A program made the translations under genes and the position numbers. A stretch of 64,000 nt of DNA from contig JACGCM010001747.1 of NCBI GenBank assembly GCA_014058105.1, positions 2,542,001 through 2,606,000 on the forward strand, given 5' to 3'. The stretch comes from Kingdonia uniflora (Eukaryota > Streptophyta > Magnoliopsida > Ranunculales > Circaeasteraceae). Below, in pieces: positions 23,050 through 35,536 of this stretch. Below the pieces are notes generated by a model. The model ran no database searches. It was not told the origin of the DNA and was given only the letters and a program-made list of their open reading frames with translations. The first letter of the stretch is position 1, and the number at the start of each line of letters is the position of its first letter.

Positions 23050-23690
23050 TTGATCTACAAGTTATCGTACATATCAGTTTTCAACAATACTTCCAATTCG
23101 AACACCAGAGACTTCTCCCGCATGAAACACTTCTACAAGAAAATGTAGATGGTTGCAATAGATAGAAGCATATTTCCAATCCGAAACCACCACCACTGTC
23201 TCTTCCTCCGTAACCTCCACCGCCTTAAAAAGGTAGAGAAAGAAGAGTAGACCACCTCCTACCAAGCCTAATTACTCGCAGGATAGTAACAATACTTCCT
23301 GGGATTTACACCGACTTTCTCATCAGCCTCATTAATGATATTTTATGCAAGAAGACAAAGACATACCCGATGCTGCTCACCTAACAAAATCAAATGATGG
23401 AACCGTCACATCTGATAATAGTCCTTCTTAACCTCCATTACTTCCTCATCCGTCATCCCATGATACGTAGGAGAGATAGGTATGGAAGTCGGCAAATCCA
23501 ACGGTTGGATCCCAAAATATCAAAACTGGAGTTTCTGTTCTACAACAAGAACCCTAGCTTCGTATACTTGGCATCTAGTAGTCACCATACTCAAATACAG
23601 GGAGAAATCGCAAAATATTTCAAGTGACAGAGTAATATCAGAGGGATAATCGGTGATACAGTACCAACCGTATTTATAGAAGAACAACAT
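23050..23690 (-). pseudogene. First small antisense ORF of T3 (MVTTR family)
   Basis: A TATA box (CTATAAATACGG, minus strand) at 23,668-23,679 lies about 83 bases before ATG 23,586-23,588. MVTTRCQVYEARVLVVEQ, a stop, YFGIQPLDLPTSIPISPTY and EEVMEVKKDYYQM follow. The T4 homologue is at 36,365-36,685 (YFGYQLLHLPTPIPVSP, EEVMEAKNDYYQI). A further open stretch at 23,074-23,265 may be its 3' part. Confidence 0.5.
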
Positions 23691-23932
23691 TCAATGCATG
23701 GAAAGAGTTCCAAGGTAGTCATCATTCACAATTGCACTTCCTGGAAAACCCAACAACCTAATACATTAGTCTTCTCAAATACAATTAATACAAAATTCAG
23801 TCTCCATTATAAAAGTTCCAATACCCATGTCATTCTCCTTCTAAACCTAATTTTTCCCCATTCCAATGCACAAGCACTCAACGAATGTTTCTGAACTAAA
23901 GCCACATGTGCCTTCAGTTATGAGGGGATGAT

Positions 23933-24164
23933 TATAGGGATATGTATGCCAAACTCGAACTACCTCAATACTAGACTCACGCATTATACATCTAACATAC
24001 ACTATCAGCAATGACACCTAGAGCATGAACTGATGAAGAACGTGGATCGAGTACTACAGATAAAATATAACAAATCAAAGACACTTGTCTTCTACAAACT
24101 AGCAGTTACAAGTCCAACTGTCAATTGATCACATTCTCAGGAGAACATGGTTACGCACAATAAC
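23933..24164 (+). repeat. 3' LTR of T3, left piece
   Basis: Starts TATAGGGATATG after the purine-rich GAGGGGATGAT; the usual TG start is changed to TA. It is cut at 24,164 by T4 and resumes at 37,739. The last five bases (ATAAC, 24,160-24,164) are the T4 target duplication. Confidence 0.6.
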
Positions 24165-24898
24165 TGTAGTGGCTTATTCTGTACCGCGAGCTCATGCTTC
24201 ATCTGCGAACTGCAGATAAACTTTCAACCTTAACGACAGAGCACGTGGTACAATCACAAATATGTACAAAACAAGTTTCTTAACCAATACCACTCATCCC
24301 TTGCAACACTCATACTATTGGTTGAGAGCCATCTTGTAATAGCTTATTTCGTATCTCAGACTCAAACCTCATCCTCGATCTCATCAGCATATAATAAGCA
24401 CTACTAAAGACGTAACCAAAATTTTCCCAGTTCAAGAAATGACTTTTGACTTCTACACCAGAAGTTTGACCTGGGTTAAGCACACAGTCAGCAATAGAGC
24501 CGTTGTACATCAGCAAAGGTCGGAACGCTACACAACCTGGTCAAAGAATATCTCGCACTCACTTTGTAACGTCCATCATTAATGAACTTTATGGTCGTCA
24601 AACGGTCATATTAGAGAACCTATAAGAGAACCTGGAGAATTGCAGATGAGAGACGAAATGATGCCCATTGAAAAGTTCCTACTCTATCATCCTATATTCT
24701 CAAATTATTTATTGTAATAGACTAGCAATCTCAATAAGATCATCACTTTCTCGAAATTCTCAGGAGAGGTCGTAGTTTTTAACCTATTCAAAGGTTTTCA
24801 TGTTAAACCGTATTGTGGTTTATTGTCTGTTATTCTTAAACGCTCTAAATACATTTGGTGTAAAGGCTAAGTCTGTATCTCGGAATTAGGCTATTACA
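24165..24898 (+). repeat. 5' LTR of T4
   Basis: 734 bp. Its twin is at 36,999-37,733 (735 bp), and the LTR of T6 at 61,047-61,804 belongs to the same subfamily (shared CTATAAGAG-ACC region, AATAGACTAGCAATCTCAATAA and GGTCGTRGTTTTTA). No clear sense TATA box was fixed beyond the ACCTATAAGAG words. Confidence 0.85.
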
Positions 24899-24917
24899 TT
24901 TGGCGCTGTCTGTGGAA
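24899..24917 (+). other. Primer binding site of T4
   Basis: TTTGGCGCTGTCTGTGGAA follows the LTR. T6 has the better kept TTTGGCGCCGTCTGTGGG at 61,805. The TGGCGCC core is the usual tRNA-complementary site of many plant Ty3/gypsy elements of the Tat group. Confidence 0.75.
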
Positions 24918-25329
24918 CCAAAATTCTCAAACCTATTGTCTCAAATACTGCTGATCACCTTTTCTCAAAATATCGCCTCTAGGTTAAAACACGCCGATCG
25001 TCTAGGTAGAAGAGAACGCAGCATTAGCAGACCTGAGGGCCACTTTGAATTTAGAAACAGAAAGATGTGCAATCCTGGAATAACAACTCGTGAGTGTAGA
25101 GACCGTACTAAAGGTCTTACAGGGACAGCAGGTTGCCGCCCAGAAGAATAAAGCCGTACAACCTGAGGGCTTGCAGATTTCTATCCATGATAGAATATGG
25201 ACTCCTCAAAAAGGCGTTCACGGAGGAGATGCACTTCGATCTAACTGTCAACAATAGGACTTAGATTTTGTCCCAATCCAAGAGATCCAACAAGAGGTAG
25301 ATTGCGGCCCGACAGAGCCAGATAGGCTG

Positions 25330-26440
25330 AAAATCTACCTCGAAGGGTTTGAGTCCTAGCAAAGGAACGTCTAAGTGAAGGGTGTGGTGACTACAACCCT
25401 GGAGACGGGCGCGTCACACGTCCAACGATCGCAGCTCGATAGTACGTCACTCAGGAACATGTCAAGAAGCGGATCAAAGAATTGCTCAAAGCCTACACAC
25501 CGACTAAAGGGATCTACAACAGATTACAGAAGATCCAGATCGCCCAAGAACTCTTAGATGGAAAAGTCCCTACCGGGTTTTACACTCCAAAGATCTGAAA
25601 GTACAAAGGGACTGACCCAGTAGAGCATCTTCATGAGTTCCAGGACGCTCTAGGCTAGCATTCCACGACCAACCACATTCTATGCCAGCTCTTTCCTACC
25701 AGCTTGTCAAGCGAACCCCTATGATGGTTCCATACACTGCCTGAAGGATCCATCATAACTTTCTAGCAGTTTCGCAAACTCTTCGTCAAGAATTACTTGC
25801 ACAACAAAGATAAAGAAGAAAACTTATATTATCTTTTCAGCCTCAAACAGATGCCAGGAGAAAAAATCGAGACGTTTACCAAAAAGTTCTTGGAGTTAGC
25901 TCAAAAAGTAGATCGACTCGACCAAAAGATCACTATTTCTACTTTCACCAACGCCTTACTCATCGATGGCCGAACGAAGGAGTACCTCGTCCTCAACAAA
26001 CCAACAATGTTAGAAGACGTGATCGAAAAGGTTAACTGATACATCGACCTAGAACAGATGGTGTTCGACAGGCTGAAACCTCAGAAGTCAATACTGACAG
26101 CTCGAGATTAGTCAAACTATTCCAATTTTAATTGGACATCAGATCAAGGAGGAGATAGAAAGCACATCAAATCAAACAACGAGCGACCTCGGAAGGGGAG
26201 TAACATGCCTATACCTTACCTTCCAAAGATGAATGCGACTATAGCCAGCATATATCCTATATTACAGAAAGACATATTCTTTCAAAATGCACAGTACCTT
26301 TAGCCGATCAAGAACAAACCATACTGCATCCACCATAAGGTCCGACATCATGAGACAAAGCAATGTTTTGCCTTACAACAGTTTTGGAGTACTTCTTTGC
26401 AGATGGACGGATGCACGAGTATATAGTAGACGTGGAGAGT
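25330..26440 (+). pseudogene. T4 gag
   Basis: Retrotransposon gag fold: KGTDPVEHLHEFQDAL, LPEGSIITF, then the best kept stretch at 25,797-26,039 (QMPGEKIETFTKKFLELAQKV...TFTNALLIDGRTKEYL). The nucleocapsid-like end has YCIHHKVRHHETKQCF (C-x3-H-x4-H-x4-C, an atypical knuckle seen also in T6). Several stops and frameshifts. Capsid role is inferred from family. Confidence 0.75.
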
Positions 26441-26508
26441 TATAAGAACGGGAGTTACAAAAGCCCTATTGAAGCTGCGTAAGTCAAAGAACCGCAGCAA
26501 AAAAACAT

Positions 26509-27066
26509 TTGTACCATATCTCGCTCTGCCATCACGTGAAGACCCAGGTCATCAAAGAATCAAACATAAGCAAGCAAAGGCGTGTCTCCCAATATCACGA
26601 CTTATCCATGCAAGATAAAGAAGCTCGTTTAATTCCAGTATCCAGCTCCCAGCGAACTGGAATCTCTTTCGATGATTATGGTGTTCGGTACGTCAACTAT
26701 CCTCACCATGATACCTTGGTTATCATGTTGAAAATGCGGAACATGGTGCTTCATACGATGATGGTAGACACCAGCAAAACTATTAAACTCCTTTTTTGGG
26801 GCCCGATCGACCAGATGGGTCTGGCCGATAAGGTCCAACCCAGCGACGTTGATATCTATGGTTTCAATAGGTCTAAGGAGGAGCGCGTAGGAAAGATCGT
26901 ACTTCCTATCACCGTAAAGCCGGTAATACTCGACGTTGTCTTTTACGTCGTCAATACAAAATCCCGTTATCTGGGGATCTTGGGACATTGTTGGTTACAT
27001 AATATGCACACCATTCCATCAACCTACCACTTGGTATTATGTTTTGAGTGGGAGGGTAGCATTTAG
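26509..27066 (+). pseudogene. T4 aspartic protease region
   Basis: A 185-codon open stretch. The active-site segment is HTMMVDTSKTIKLLF where the family has D-T/G-G-S; the T6 copy reads MMIDTGSTIEFLF. The Gly-to-Ser/Ser-to-Lys changes should inactivate it. ILGHCWLHNMHTIPSTYHL is the conserved ILGR.WL...A..S..HL segment that follows in Tat pol. Confidence 0.8.
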
Positions 27067-27299
27067 GAGATAAAAGGAAGTCAGAAATTAGCACGAGCAT
27101 GCACAAATTCTGTCATCATTGGACTAGAACCTTCCGAACATCAACTCGCATAGCAATTATAGAAGACAACAAGAAACATTACAGGGAACTATACAGTTAA
27201 CACTATAGGGCAACATCTGCCCACCGCAGAGACCACATAATACGTTAAAATAAGTAGAACCAAGCTTGGGACATATATTGGCACCCATCTGCCTCTAGC

Positions 27300-28280
27300 A
27301 GAGCGTGACACTCTCATCCAGTTCCTTAAAGAAAACAGTAACATCTTCGCCTGGATATTTCACGAGATGCTGGGTTTCAACCCGAACATGGCCTGTCACA
27401 AACTCAACTTGAAAGAAAAAGCCGTAGCTATCAAGCAAAAATAGAGGACTTTAGCACCTAGACTTCATGATGAAGTCAACAAGGAAAGAAAAAAACTCAT
27501 TGAAGTCGGTTTTATCTGCAAGGCCAATTCTCCAGAATGGATATCAAATATTGTAGCGGTATTAAAGAAGAGTGAGAAGATCAGGGTATGCATGGATTTC
27601 ATCGGCCTGAACAGGCATACTCTGAAAGATATTTTCCCTTTCCCTGTCATAAATAACATGCTCAACTCTACATCAGGGCATGAACTCCTGTCTATGATGG
27701 ATGCCGCGTCAGGCTACAACCAGATACCTATGCTACTTGACGACCAAGAGAAAACAACTTTTATTACAGAGTACGGCCTATACTACTGCAAAGTCATGCC
27801 ATTCGGTCTCAAGAATATTGGAGCTACTTGCTAGAGACTGATGACCCAAATGTTCAAGGATCACCTCGAAAAAACAATGGAGGTCAATATAGGCGATTTG
27901 TTGTGTAAAAGTCTTAAGAAGGAAAACTATATCGTGGATTTACATACAACCTTTGATATCCTCCGTCTCTACAAGATGAGACTCAACCCTGACAAATGCC
28001 AGTTCAGAGTTCAATCAGGGAAATTCTTGGGCCACATAATCAGCAAACGCGGTATTGAAGCCGATCTGGATCGCATTCGCGCACTATTATCTATGCCTTC
28101 CCCCAAAATGAAGAAAGACGTCCAGAAGTTAGCAGGGAAGATTGCCGCAATAAATCATTTTGTTTCAAAATCATCCGATCACTGTCGATGGTTGCTCAAC
28201 TTATTACGTGAGGGGACAACAAAACATAAACCTAAGAAGGACCACGAGATCGAATGGACAGCGGTGTACACCTAGCGAAG
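27300..28280 (+). pseudogene. T4 reverse transcriptase
   Basis: Clear Ty3/gypsy RT: EWISNIVAVLKKSEKIRVCMDF, LLSMMDAASGYNQI, KTTFITEYGLYYCKVMPFGLKN, LNPDKCQF, GKFLGHIISKRGIE. The catalytic YIDD is NIGD here, so it is inactive. Stops occur near 27,439 and 27,832. The connection segment continues to KLAGKIAAINHFVSK near 28,160. Confidence 0.9.
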
Positions 28281-28470
28281 GGGAAGAGCTCACCCTCTAT
28301 CTTGCAGTTACTGAAGAATCATTAAGTTATATTCTCATTCGGCTTGATGAGAAAATCGAGAAACCTGTCTACTTCATCAGTAAAACTCTCACTCTATCAG
28401 AATCCTGATACAACAAGGTCGAGAAACTGTTTTTGGCTCTCGTCAACATTTCACAAAATTTGAGACAATA
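28272..28470 (+). pseudogene. T4 first RNase H domain, truncated
   Basis: TLYLAVTEESLSYILIRLDEK..KPVYFISKTLTLSES, a stop, KVEKLFLALVNISQ-LRQY. The sequence then changes abruptly at 28,471 into tandem repeats. T5 (59,329-60,960) shows that RNase H remainder, a second RNase H and integrase should follow. Confidence 0.75.
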
Positions 28471-29050
28471 CGTCAATCTTACACCAATGAAATACTTGTG
28501 TTCGATTTCCCTACAAAACTTCTATACACAGATTACTGATCATTTGTTGCTTTGGTCAAATTGATCATCTAAGAATGTTACAAATTATTTGTTGCTTCGG
28601 CCAAACCGATCTATTTAATACATTCGCTGTACGTCAATCTTACACCAATGAAATACTTGTGTTTGATTGCCCTACAAAACTTTTATACACAAATCACAGA
28701 TCATTTGTTACTTTGGCAAAATTGATCATCTAATACATTACAGATCGTTTGTTGCTTCGGCCAAACTGATCTATCTAATGCATTTGTTGTACATTAATCT
28801 TACACCAATGAAATACTTGTGTTCGATTACCCTACAAAACTTTTATACACAGATTACAGATTATTTGTTGCTTTGGCCAAATTGATCATCTAAGAACATT
28901 ACAAATCATTTGTTGCTTCGGCCAAACCGATCTATCTAATACATTCGCTGGACGTCCGTCTTACACCAATGAAATACTTGTTTACGGTCGATCTACATTA
29001 TAGTACTTCTTTTAATAAATTTAATGAGTACTTATGAAAGCAGATTACAG
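28471..29050 (+). repeat. 160-bp tandem repeat array in T4
   Basis: Units start at 28,471, 28,632, 28,792 and 28,953 (periods 161, 160, 161), the last partial, with a related tail to about 29,130. Each unit holds two diverged sub-repeats of ATCATTTGTTGCTT-GGCCAAA plus ACACCAATGAAATACTTG. It begins exactly where pol breaks off. Confidence 0.9.
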
Positions 29051-32000
29051 ATCATTTGTTGCTTCGGCCAAACCGATCATCTCATACGTCACAGATCGTT
29101 TACCACTTTAGTTGGTCTGATCGCATATCGCACTTCTTTACATACATTATCATTGGTACCACACACGGTTAGTACAATTCACTGTTTGTCTTTAACTATT
29201 TCTTTGAACATCCATATTTCTTTTTTATCCATTGATCGTATACATACAACATAATCACATTACTCATTCTTCACTTGAGTTGTCACTTAACTCATTACCC
29301 GCATTAGAAGGTCCTGCCGCGTCCTTTACATCGCTCTTTTGTAACTTCTGATACATAAATTATGGCATCCTCCCCACAACAATCTTCTTTCCCTCTCTAA
29401 CCATTCTCTGTTTAAACGATCCAATCCTAAAAATCAAGGGTTCTAAATATGCAGTTCAGATTACCTCCATCTTACATTCTGTACCTTGAGCAGTCAAATC
29501 ATCATATACCCTCTGGCTTTCATCTTCCAATCTCTTTAATTTAGTTACAAAGAATGATATTACTACAACCATCTCCCTCTCATGACTACCACCCGCCTCA
29601 TTTTTCACCTGCTTATTGAGAAGGAGTTCGCTCAGCTTATGCTACGCTTCCTTCAGTGCGTCTTCCAATTGCTTATAACGATCGTCCACTCATCATTTTG
29701 CACGACACACATCCGAATTTTGAGCTTCCAGCATGGTCATGAATTCATCCATATGATAAATCAGAGACATTGAATTTTCATAATCTGTACATTCTACCCG
29801 CTTCGAGTGATAACTTATCTTCAGCTGCAACAGATCCTTCTCCAGCTTCGTATTTGCGCTTTGAATTATGTCATTTTTGGACCGGTATTCCATGATATCT
29901 AGGTGTCGCATTTGCGAAAGCTGCTCTATATCACATATTTTGTTATAATTCTTCTTTATGACTTCATTCTGCTGAGCACAAACCTCCTCCATCTCCTTTC
30001 CCGTCATCCCAGTAACCAACCACAATGTTTCATATTTGCGAGCACGAGCTCTAACATCGCTTATCTCCGCTTCAAGCATATTTACTTGAAGTTGGAACTC
30101 CATCACATTATTTCCTTCAGCCTCTAATGCGACAAGAATTTATGCAATTTCTGTTCGTGCAGATAGCAATTCAGCACCTTGTTGACTGCTTGACCTTTTT
30201 TTTTCTAACTCCAACGCTCTTTTTTTTTTCTTCTAAACTCTTTATCTTTCTCAAACTGACAAACATTACCGCTTCTTTCTCTTGGAGAGTTTCACTCATC
30301 TCTGCCCTTAATTTTTCTTCAGCCTCAATAGCATTTTTTTCAGCTTCTTGACTCAATCTTAGCTCAGTACGCATTTGTTCATTCTCGACATGTAACGCAT
30401 CGTACTGACTTTGTATAGCAGTCAGGTCCACCAATTCATAACAGATTACATTTATAATAGTTTTTCATAACAACAAAGTACATATAATAGCTGGCAAAAC
30501 TACATTAAGAACATGGTATTTGAGTAAGTTAGATACATCATTCTGTTCTCACAAAACATAGATTACATTTATCGTCAAACACTATGAAGGGCTAATCACA
30601 TAAAAACATGATTAATCTATTTGCAACTCTTCCAGACAGGAGACAACCACAGCTTGTCACTCATGACCTTCTTATTCTACGCCTGTATATCTACCGGCGT
30701 GGTAAAGTCACAACCTCTTGTTGGCGTTGTTTGCGCCACATTTGGGGTTTCAGACACTCGACCTCTTCTTCTTCTGACGGTTACTCCCACGACCTAGGAT
30801 GGGGGTGGTCACCAACAATTTTTCCTTCACCTCGGATAAACCACAGGTTTTCTACTTTGGCATTTTCTACTTAAAAATCCTTCCCACATTCCTCTACGAA
30901 CTTCCTAAATATGTTCTCCAACATACACAATTCTCTCCCATAAAACTCAGTAACATTATCTATGTGGCGCTCATACTTCGTTCGAGCAACGACTTTTGCT
31001 CGCGATGGGCATAAATGCTCCTTCAATATCATTTGCACTTTGTGTAACCGCTGACGCATGTTTTTCAGTAGCACACCTAAAGCCCTCATTTCCGCCTCTA
31101 CCTTCATTCAAGCAGCCACTTCTTTCAACAGTCGCGTTGCTAAAGACATTTTATTCTCCACGTGCTGCTATAACTCATCATGTAACCCCTTCACCTCACC
31201 TTCTAATTGCGTTTGAACCTCTATTTTCTCTTTTCTTATCAAAAAAATACAATCCTCGTGGCCCTTCAATCCTACATAAAGCCAAAGACATCAGATAAAT
31301 ATTCTACATCACCCCATACAACAGACACACCATCCCGAGCTGAACATTATTTTGCTTCTAAACTATGACGATTGCGTGCTTCTTGAGCTAAACACATAAC
31401 TCGAGCTAGGTCTGGAACTACACCTCTTTCCCTCAAAAGCTCTATATAAGCCTCCTTTAATCCTCGTTCACTATCTTCTTCGACCTCAAAATACAAAGTC
31501 AAAACTAATAGCATACTTTGACACCTCGCCTTATCACTTGGGTCGTTAAAACAAACCAACTCTTTCAGTTTTCGAACTAATACCCCCCTTTCCTCTTCCT
31601 TTCTTAACACTTAGTCTATCTCTACTTTTATCTTATCATATTTACATTGCAGATCATATAGCTCTTTAAAGTTTTTCTCCAAATTTAACTTAAATTACCT
31701 TCTCTCGTATTCAGTTTTGTTAAGTACCTGTTGAGTACGGGCCGCAGAGTCCCTCGCTCTACTCAGCGACTTCTCCAGTTCAGAGTTTGTTTTTCTCAAA
31801 CACTTTATCTCCTACACAGATTACAAATATCTTATTTCAATGCCAACATTCATGAAAAACATATTTCAAAATATCACTTAAAAATGAAACAGTGCACGAT
31901 TATACAGAGTACTATCATATCCAAGTCACGCGAGCTTAAAAATAGAAGATAGGATACCACAGAACATTTAAAGAGGCTTGCTAATGTCTACCTCGGAAGG

Positions 32001-32492
32001 AGATTTAAGCATTTTCTCTGGAGAGAGAACTGTTTTAGCACGCTCCAACTGAGAATCTACTATTTATTTAATAGTATGGACTGCCTCTACACTGCCTGGA
32101 GGAAGGTCTAAAGTTTTCTCAAACACACCAGCAACATCACCATCCATCTCTCCCTCCTCAACAGGGAGCTCGATCTTTGCATACCTACCATTCCATGCCA
32201 ATGCCACATCATCAACACTCAACCCAAAATAATAGTACGAGTTGATAAAGTGGTCTTTTTCCACTAAAACTGCTGCAACCGCATCATACATGGGTTTTTC
32301 ATGGTTTGACAACTCATTGAACTTTGCCACAGCTGCAGTAGCATCTGCAGCCCTCCTCTCCCTCTCCAAATGAAGGTCACCCTCGAGCTCTTTCACACGA
32401 GCTAACTGAGCCTTAAATTTTGCCGTCAGAGTATCAAATTCTTGGCCCCTCGTGTCCAGGCGCTATCTTGCCCCCTTCATCAGCATTGGCAA

Positions 32493-32604
32493 CTACCCCA
32501 ATACAAAAAAAAGGAAAAAAATAAGATATAAAAGAAGAAGAATCAGTTTAATAGTTTCATTCAGTTCAAAGGCAACATCAAGTAACATTTTTTTAATCAC
32601 ATAC
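32493..32604 (-). other. Second intron in T4 antisense gene
   Basis: Donor ACA|GTATGTG at 32,604 and acceptor TTGGGGTAG|TTGCC at 32,494-32,493 with a T-rich tract before it (minus strand). T3 has an intron of about 65 bases at a comparable place (18,610-18,675, acceptor TTGTTGTAG|GTTTCC). Confidence 0.55.
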
Positions 32605-33136
32605 TGTGAACGTGTGCTCGAGATACTCATCCACGAGCTTCTGCGAGTTTGACCCGGCCATATGACAATATCTCTACTCCAACTCTTTCATCTTGGCAGC
32701 TGCATGAGGGTTAGTTCGATCACTGTCCTCCTCCAAAGGCTATTTCCTCTTCATACTCTTCTCAACGTCCCCAAGCATAGCCACTTCAGGTTTTTCCTGC
32801 ATGCCACCAGCAACAGACTTTGTAATCTCTTGTTCTGTGGGCACAGCCCCAATTGCTGAGCTACTTTGTTGCGCTGGCTTTCGGGCTTTACGAGTAAGCC
32901 GCTTGGTAGTCTGAGGTACAAAAGGTGGAGGACTAAGCAAGTCTACAACGTCTCTACAGCCTTCCCCTCGGCCATAGCTCATTTTTCTTGAGCTCGCTAA
33001 ACTTTTGGCACTATTGAATATATTCTTTTGTGTCTTCGGATACCCAATTCACTGAGTACCTCCATTTGCTCGTTCTGGTTGTGAGCAACATAATCAAACA
33101 GAATAGTCTTATCCAGAGTAGCCAACGGTTTGGGCT

Positions 33137-33221
33137 CTGCCAATAAAAAGGAATAAAATATCAGTTACACAACATGCAGACATAACTATCAACTATTCGA
33201 AGGTTGGTAAAAATTTCTTAC
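33137..33221 (-). other. First intron in T4 antisense gene
   Basis: Donor ATCCGA|GTAAGAAATT at 33,221 and acceptor TATTGGCAG|AGCCC at 33,138-33,137 (minus strand). It lies after the same YF-containing segment as the T3 intron 19,202-19,302. Confidence 0.65.
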
Positions 33222-35115
33222 TCGGATTAAAATATCTATGGTTCAGCACGAAAGCTGGTTCATCTGGAACCAGCAAACAGCTACCCTCTCAACCCACACA
33301 AGGTAGTCACTCCATGGTCTCCCCGCAGACTCAAAATTAAAGAATTTTGTCATAGCCAAGTCATTATACAGGTAACCACTATTTCGACCCTCCATATACT
33401 TAAACTTGTAAAACTTCTAAACATCTTCAGCTACAAACTACTTTGCAGTCCCTTCCTTCCTCCATTTTTTGTTTAGCGTCTCACGTACCCTCATCATCTC
33501 ATACACATTCCCATTGAATTAGGCAGGGCAGCACTGTAACGCATTCATAACCCCTTTCTGAAAGTAGGTCAGTGGAATTCTAAGGCCATAGACGACCTGA
33601 TTTAGGAAACATAAAAAAACCTCACTTGGGCTTGATAACCCAAACCCATTGTAATACGAGAGGCTAACCCCCCTCACTAATACATTTATCCTTCTTCCAC
33701 TTTTCCAAACAGGGAACTTGATAATACATTGCTTCCCTCCCTTTTTCGGAGCCATAGGCTTTGAACCAGAGACCTTGGTCCTCCACATACCTACCCCACT
33801 CTCCTGGATATTTCTTTTTATATCTTAAGTACTCTTTTCCTACATCCACCCCCTCTGGGTATATGATAAGGACTCTCTCTATCTCCCTTTTGTCCTCCTT
33901 CTCTTTCGATCCCTCATATCTATAGACCCCACCACCTCTATTGTCGCCCCCACACTATTATCAGTTTCCTTCATTACACTACACTCGTTCTCCCACCGCC
34001 GAAGACGATGTTTCTTTAGAATCAGACGAGACTACAAACTTACTAGCATGAATAATAGGTTTAGAACACATACTGAACCTGCAGATACATAAACATATTT
34101 TATCATTATCACTACGTTACAAACATAACAAACAGACCCACCTTCTACCCAATCAACACGTATATTTCCCTAAATACCAAAACAAAAAACTCAAAATCAA
34201 ATCATTTCAAATTTCCCTCTTCTTCTCCAACAAACATATTTTCTCTCTCTAAGATAACATATACCACAAATTCTACATTATAGACTTTCTTTTAATTTTA
34301 TTTTTTCAAAATCCCCTGAAAACCCCAATTTCTAAAACCAATTATACAGATTACTAACGTTTACAGATTACTACATAACACAAAGTACTTACAAAATCAA
34401 ACAGAAAAAAGATTTTTATCACCAACCTGTACTTGTTGAACAACAATCCTCTGCTTTACCCGGCCGTCTCTTCGAATACGAGCATTCCCGTCGCCTATCC
34501 GACAACATCCTATCACTCGATGAAGATGTCTTTCTCAAAACGTAATCAGCATTCAAATGCCTCCTCTCCTTGATAATGATATGCGTACCACTTTTTTCTC
34601 TATCTGAAACTGCAGACAATTTATGAAGGAGAAAAAAGACAAGTTTTTATATTCTTTATCGGTTTATGAAACGACGACTCCTTCTGACACGTGTTAGTCA
34701 TCCCCAATTGTTGCTACAAGCACGTATTTTCATTTCACAACATCATCATGGCTTCTGTGATAACGTTTGCCACCATCGCGTTTATCTTTGTTATCTACCA
34801 TTACCAACCCTACACATTTTTTTAGCCCAGTACCAAAATGACCAATCATCTTACTTATACTGTACCAAGATCGTACAAACTTTCCTAAAATAGCTTAATT
34901 TTCAAAATTTGAAAATATCCCTACAGTTGTTAAAATCCTATAGTGTCATACACAACATTCGTACACAATAAAAATAATATAATACTTTATTCAATCTAAT
35001 CGGAATATCACATACTTTATTCTCTCACGATCTCTCATATTACATTTATTCAAAACTTCTCCAGTGAATACTACCACAAAACAGATTACTTTTAACAAAT
35101 CTCGCGACCTCGAGC

Positions 35116-35536
35116 TCACCGAGCTCCCCAGTTACATCTGAAGCAACCCCGATGGCTCGGTTGCCCACACATAATTAACTCCCCATTTGCTGCCCTTACA
35201 TCCTCTTCTACGATCTTATCGCATGCGAGCTGTCGAACAGTCAGTTCTCGCATACGGGGATCCAACAGAGACCTACGAAAAATGTTGCACCAAATGAAGC
35301 GATCATCCTCGACACGCCTGCCTTCATCATCCAAGCTAACCAGATTCAATGGCCATTTCGGAAGAACAACATCATATGACAAGTGACGAAAATAGCGTTC
35401 ACAGAATTTAACAACCTTAATATGAAACTGGCCATCCGCCGCCTGCTGCGTACACTAAGAACGAGTCTTCACCATGCTCGAACACAATAACTCTAGAACA
35501 ATACAAGTAACAACAGCAAGGAATCCCTACTTATAG
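35116..35536 (-). pseudogene. Second small antisense ORF of T4 (MVKTRS family)
   Basis: TATA-like CTATAAGTAGGG (minus strand, near 35,525-35,536) precedes ATG 35,473-35,475. MVKTRS, a stop, QQAADGQFHIKVVKFCERYF, LSYDVVLPKWPLNLVSLDDE and GQPSHRGCFRC follow. Homologous to T3 22,135-22,488. About 120 codons. Confidence 0.55.

Larger units (their letters stand above)
29480..33990 (-). pseudogene. Antisense cassette main gene of T4
   Basis: Read leftwards: EEWGRY-like N-part at 33,664-33,849, domain YYNGFGLSSPSEVFLCFLNQ...LRIPLTYFQKGVMNALQCCP (33,519-33,690), FFNFESAGRPWSDYLVWVE, an intron (33,137-33,221), a basic/Ser-rich linker (32,740-32,982), an intron (32,493-32,604), FGLSVDDVALAWNGRYAKIELP (about 32,180). 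A long coiled-coil region follows: 31,347-31,610, 30,871-31,107, 30,171-30,434 and 29,693-30,106. It resembles plant 'putative gypsy-type transposon' proteins. Stops separate the pieces. The longest open pieces are 110 and 137 codons. Function unknown. Confidence 0.6.

Noticed and set aside
28471..29130. Plus-strand ORFs at 28,667 and 29,024
   Set aside because: Fall wholly in the 160-bp tandem array and have no conserved protein features.
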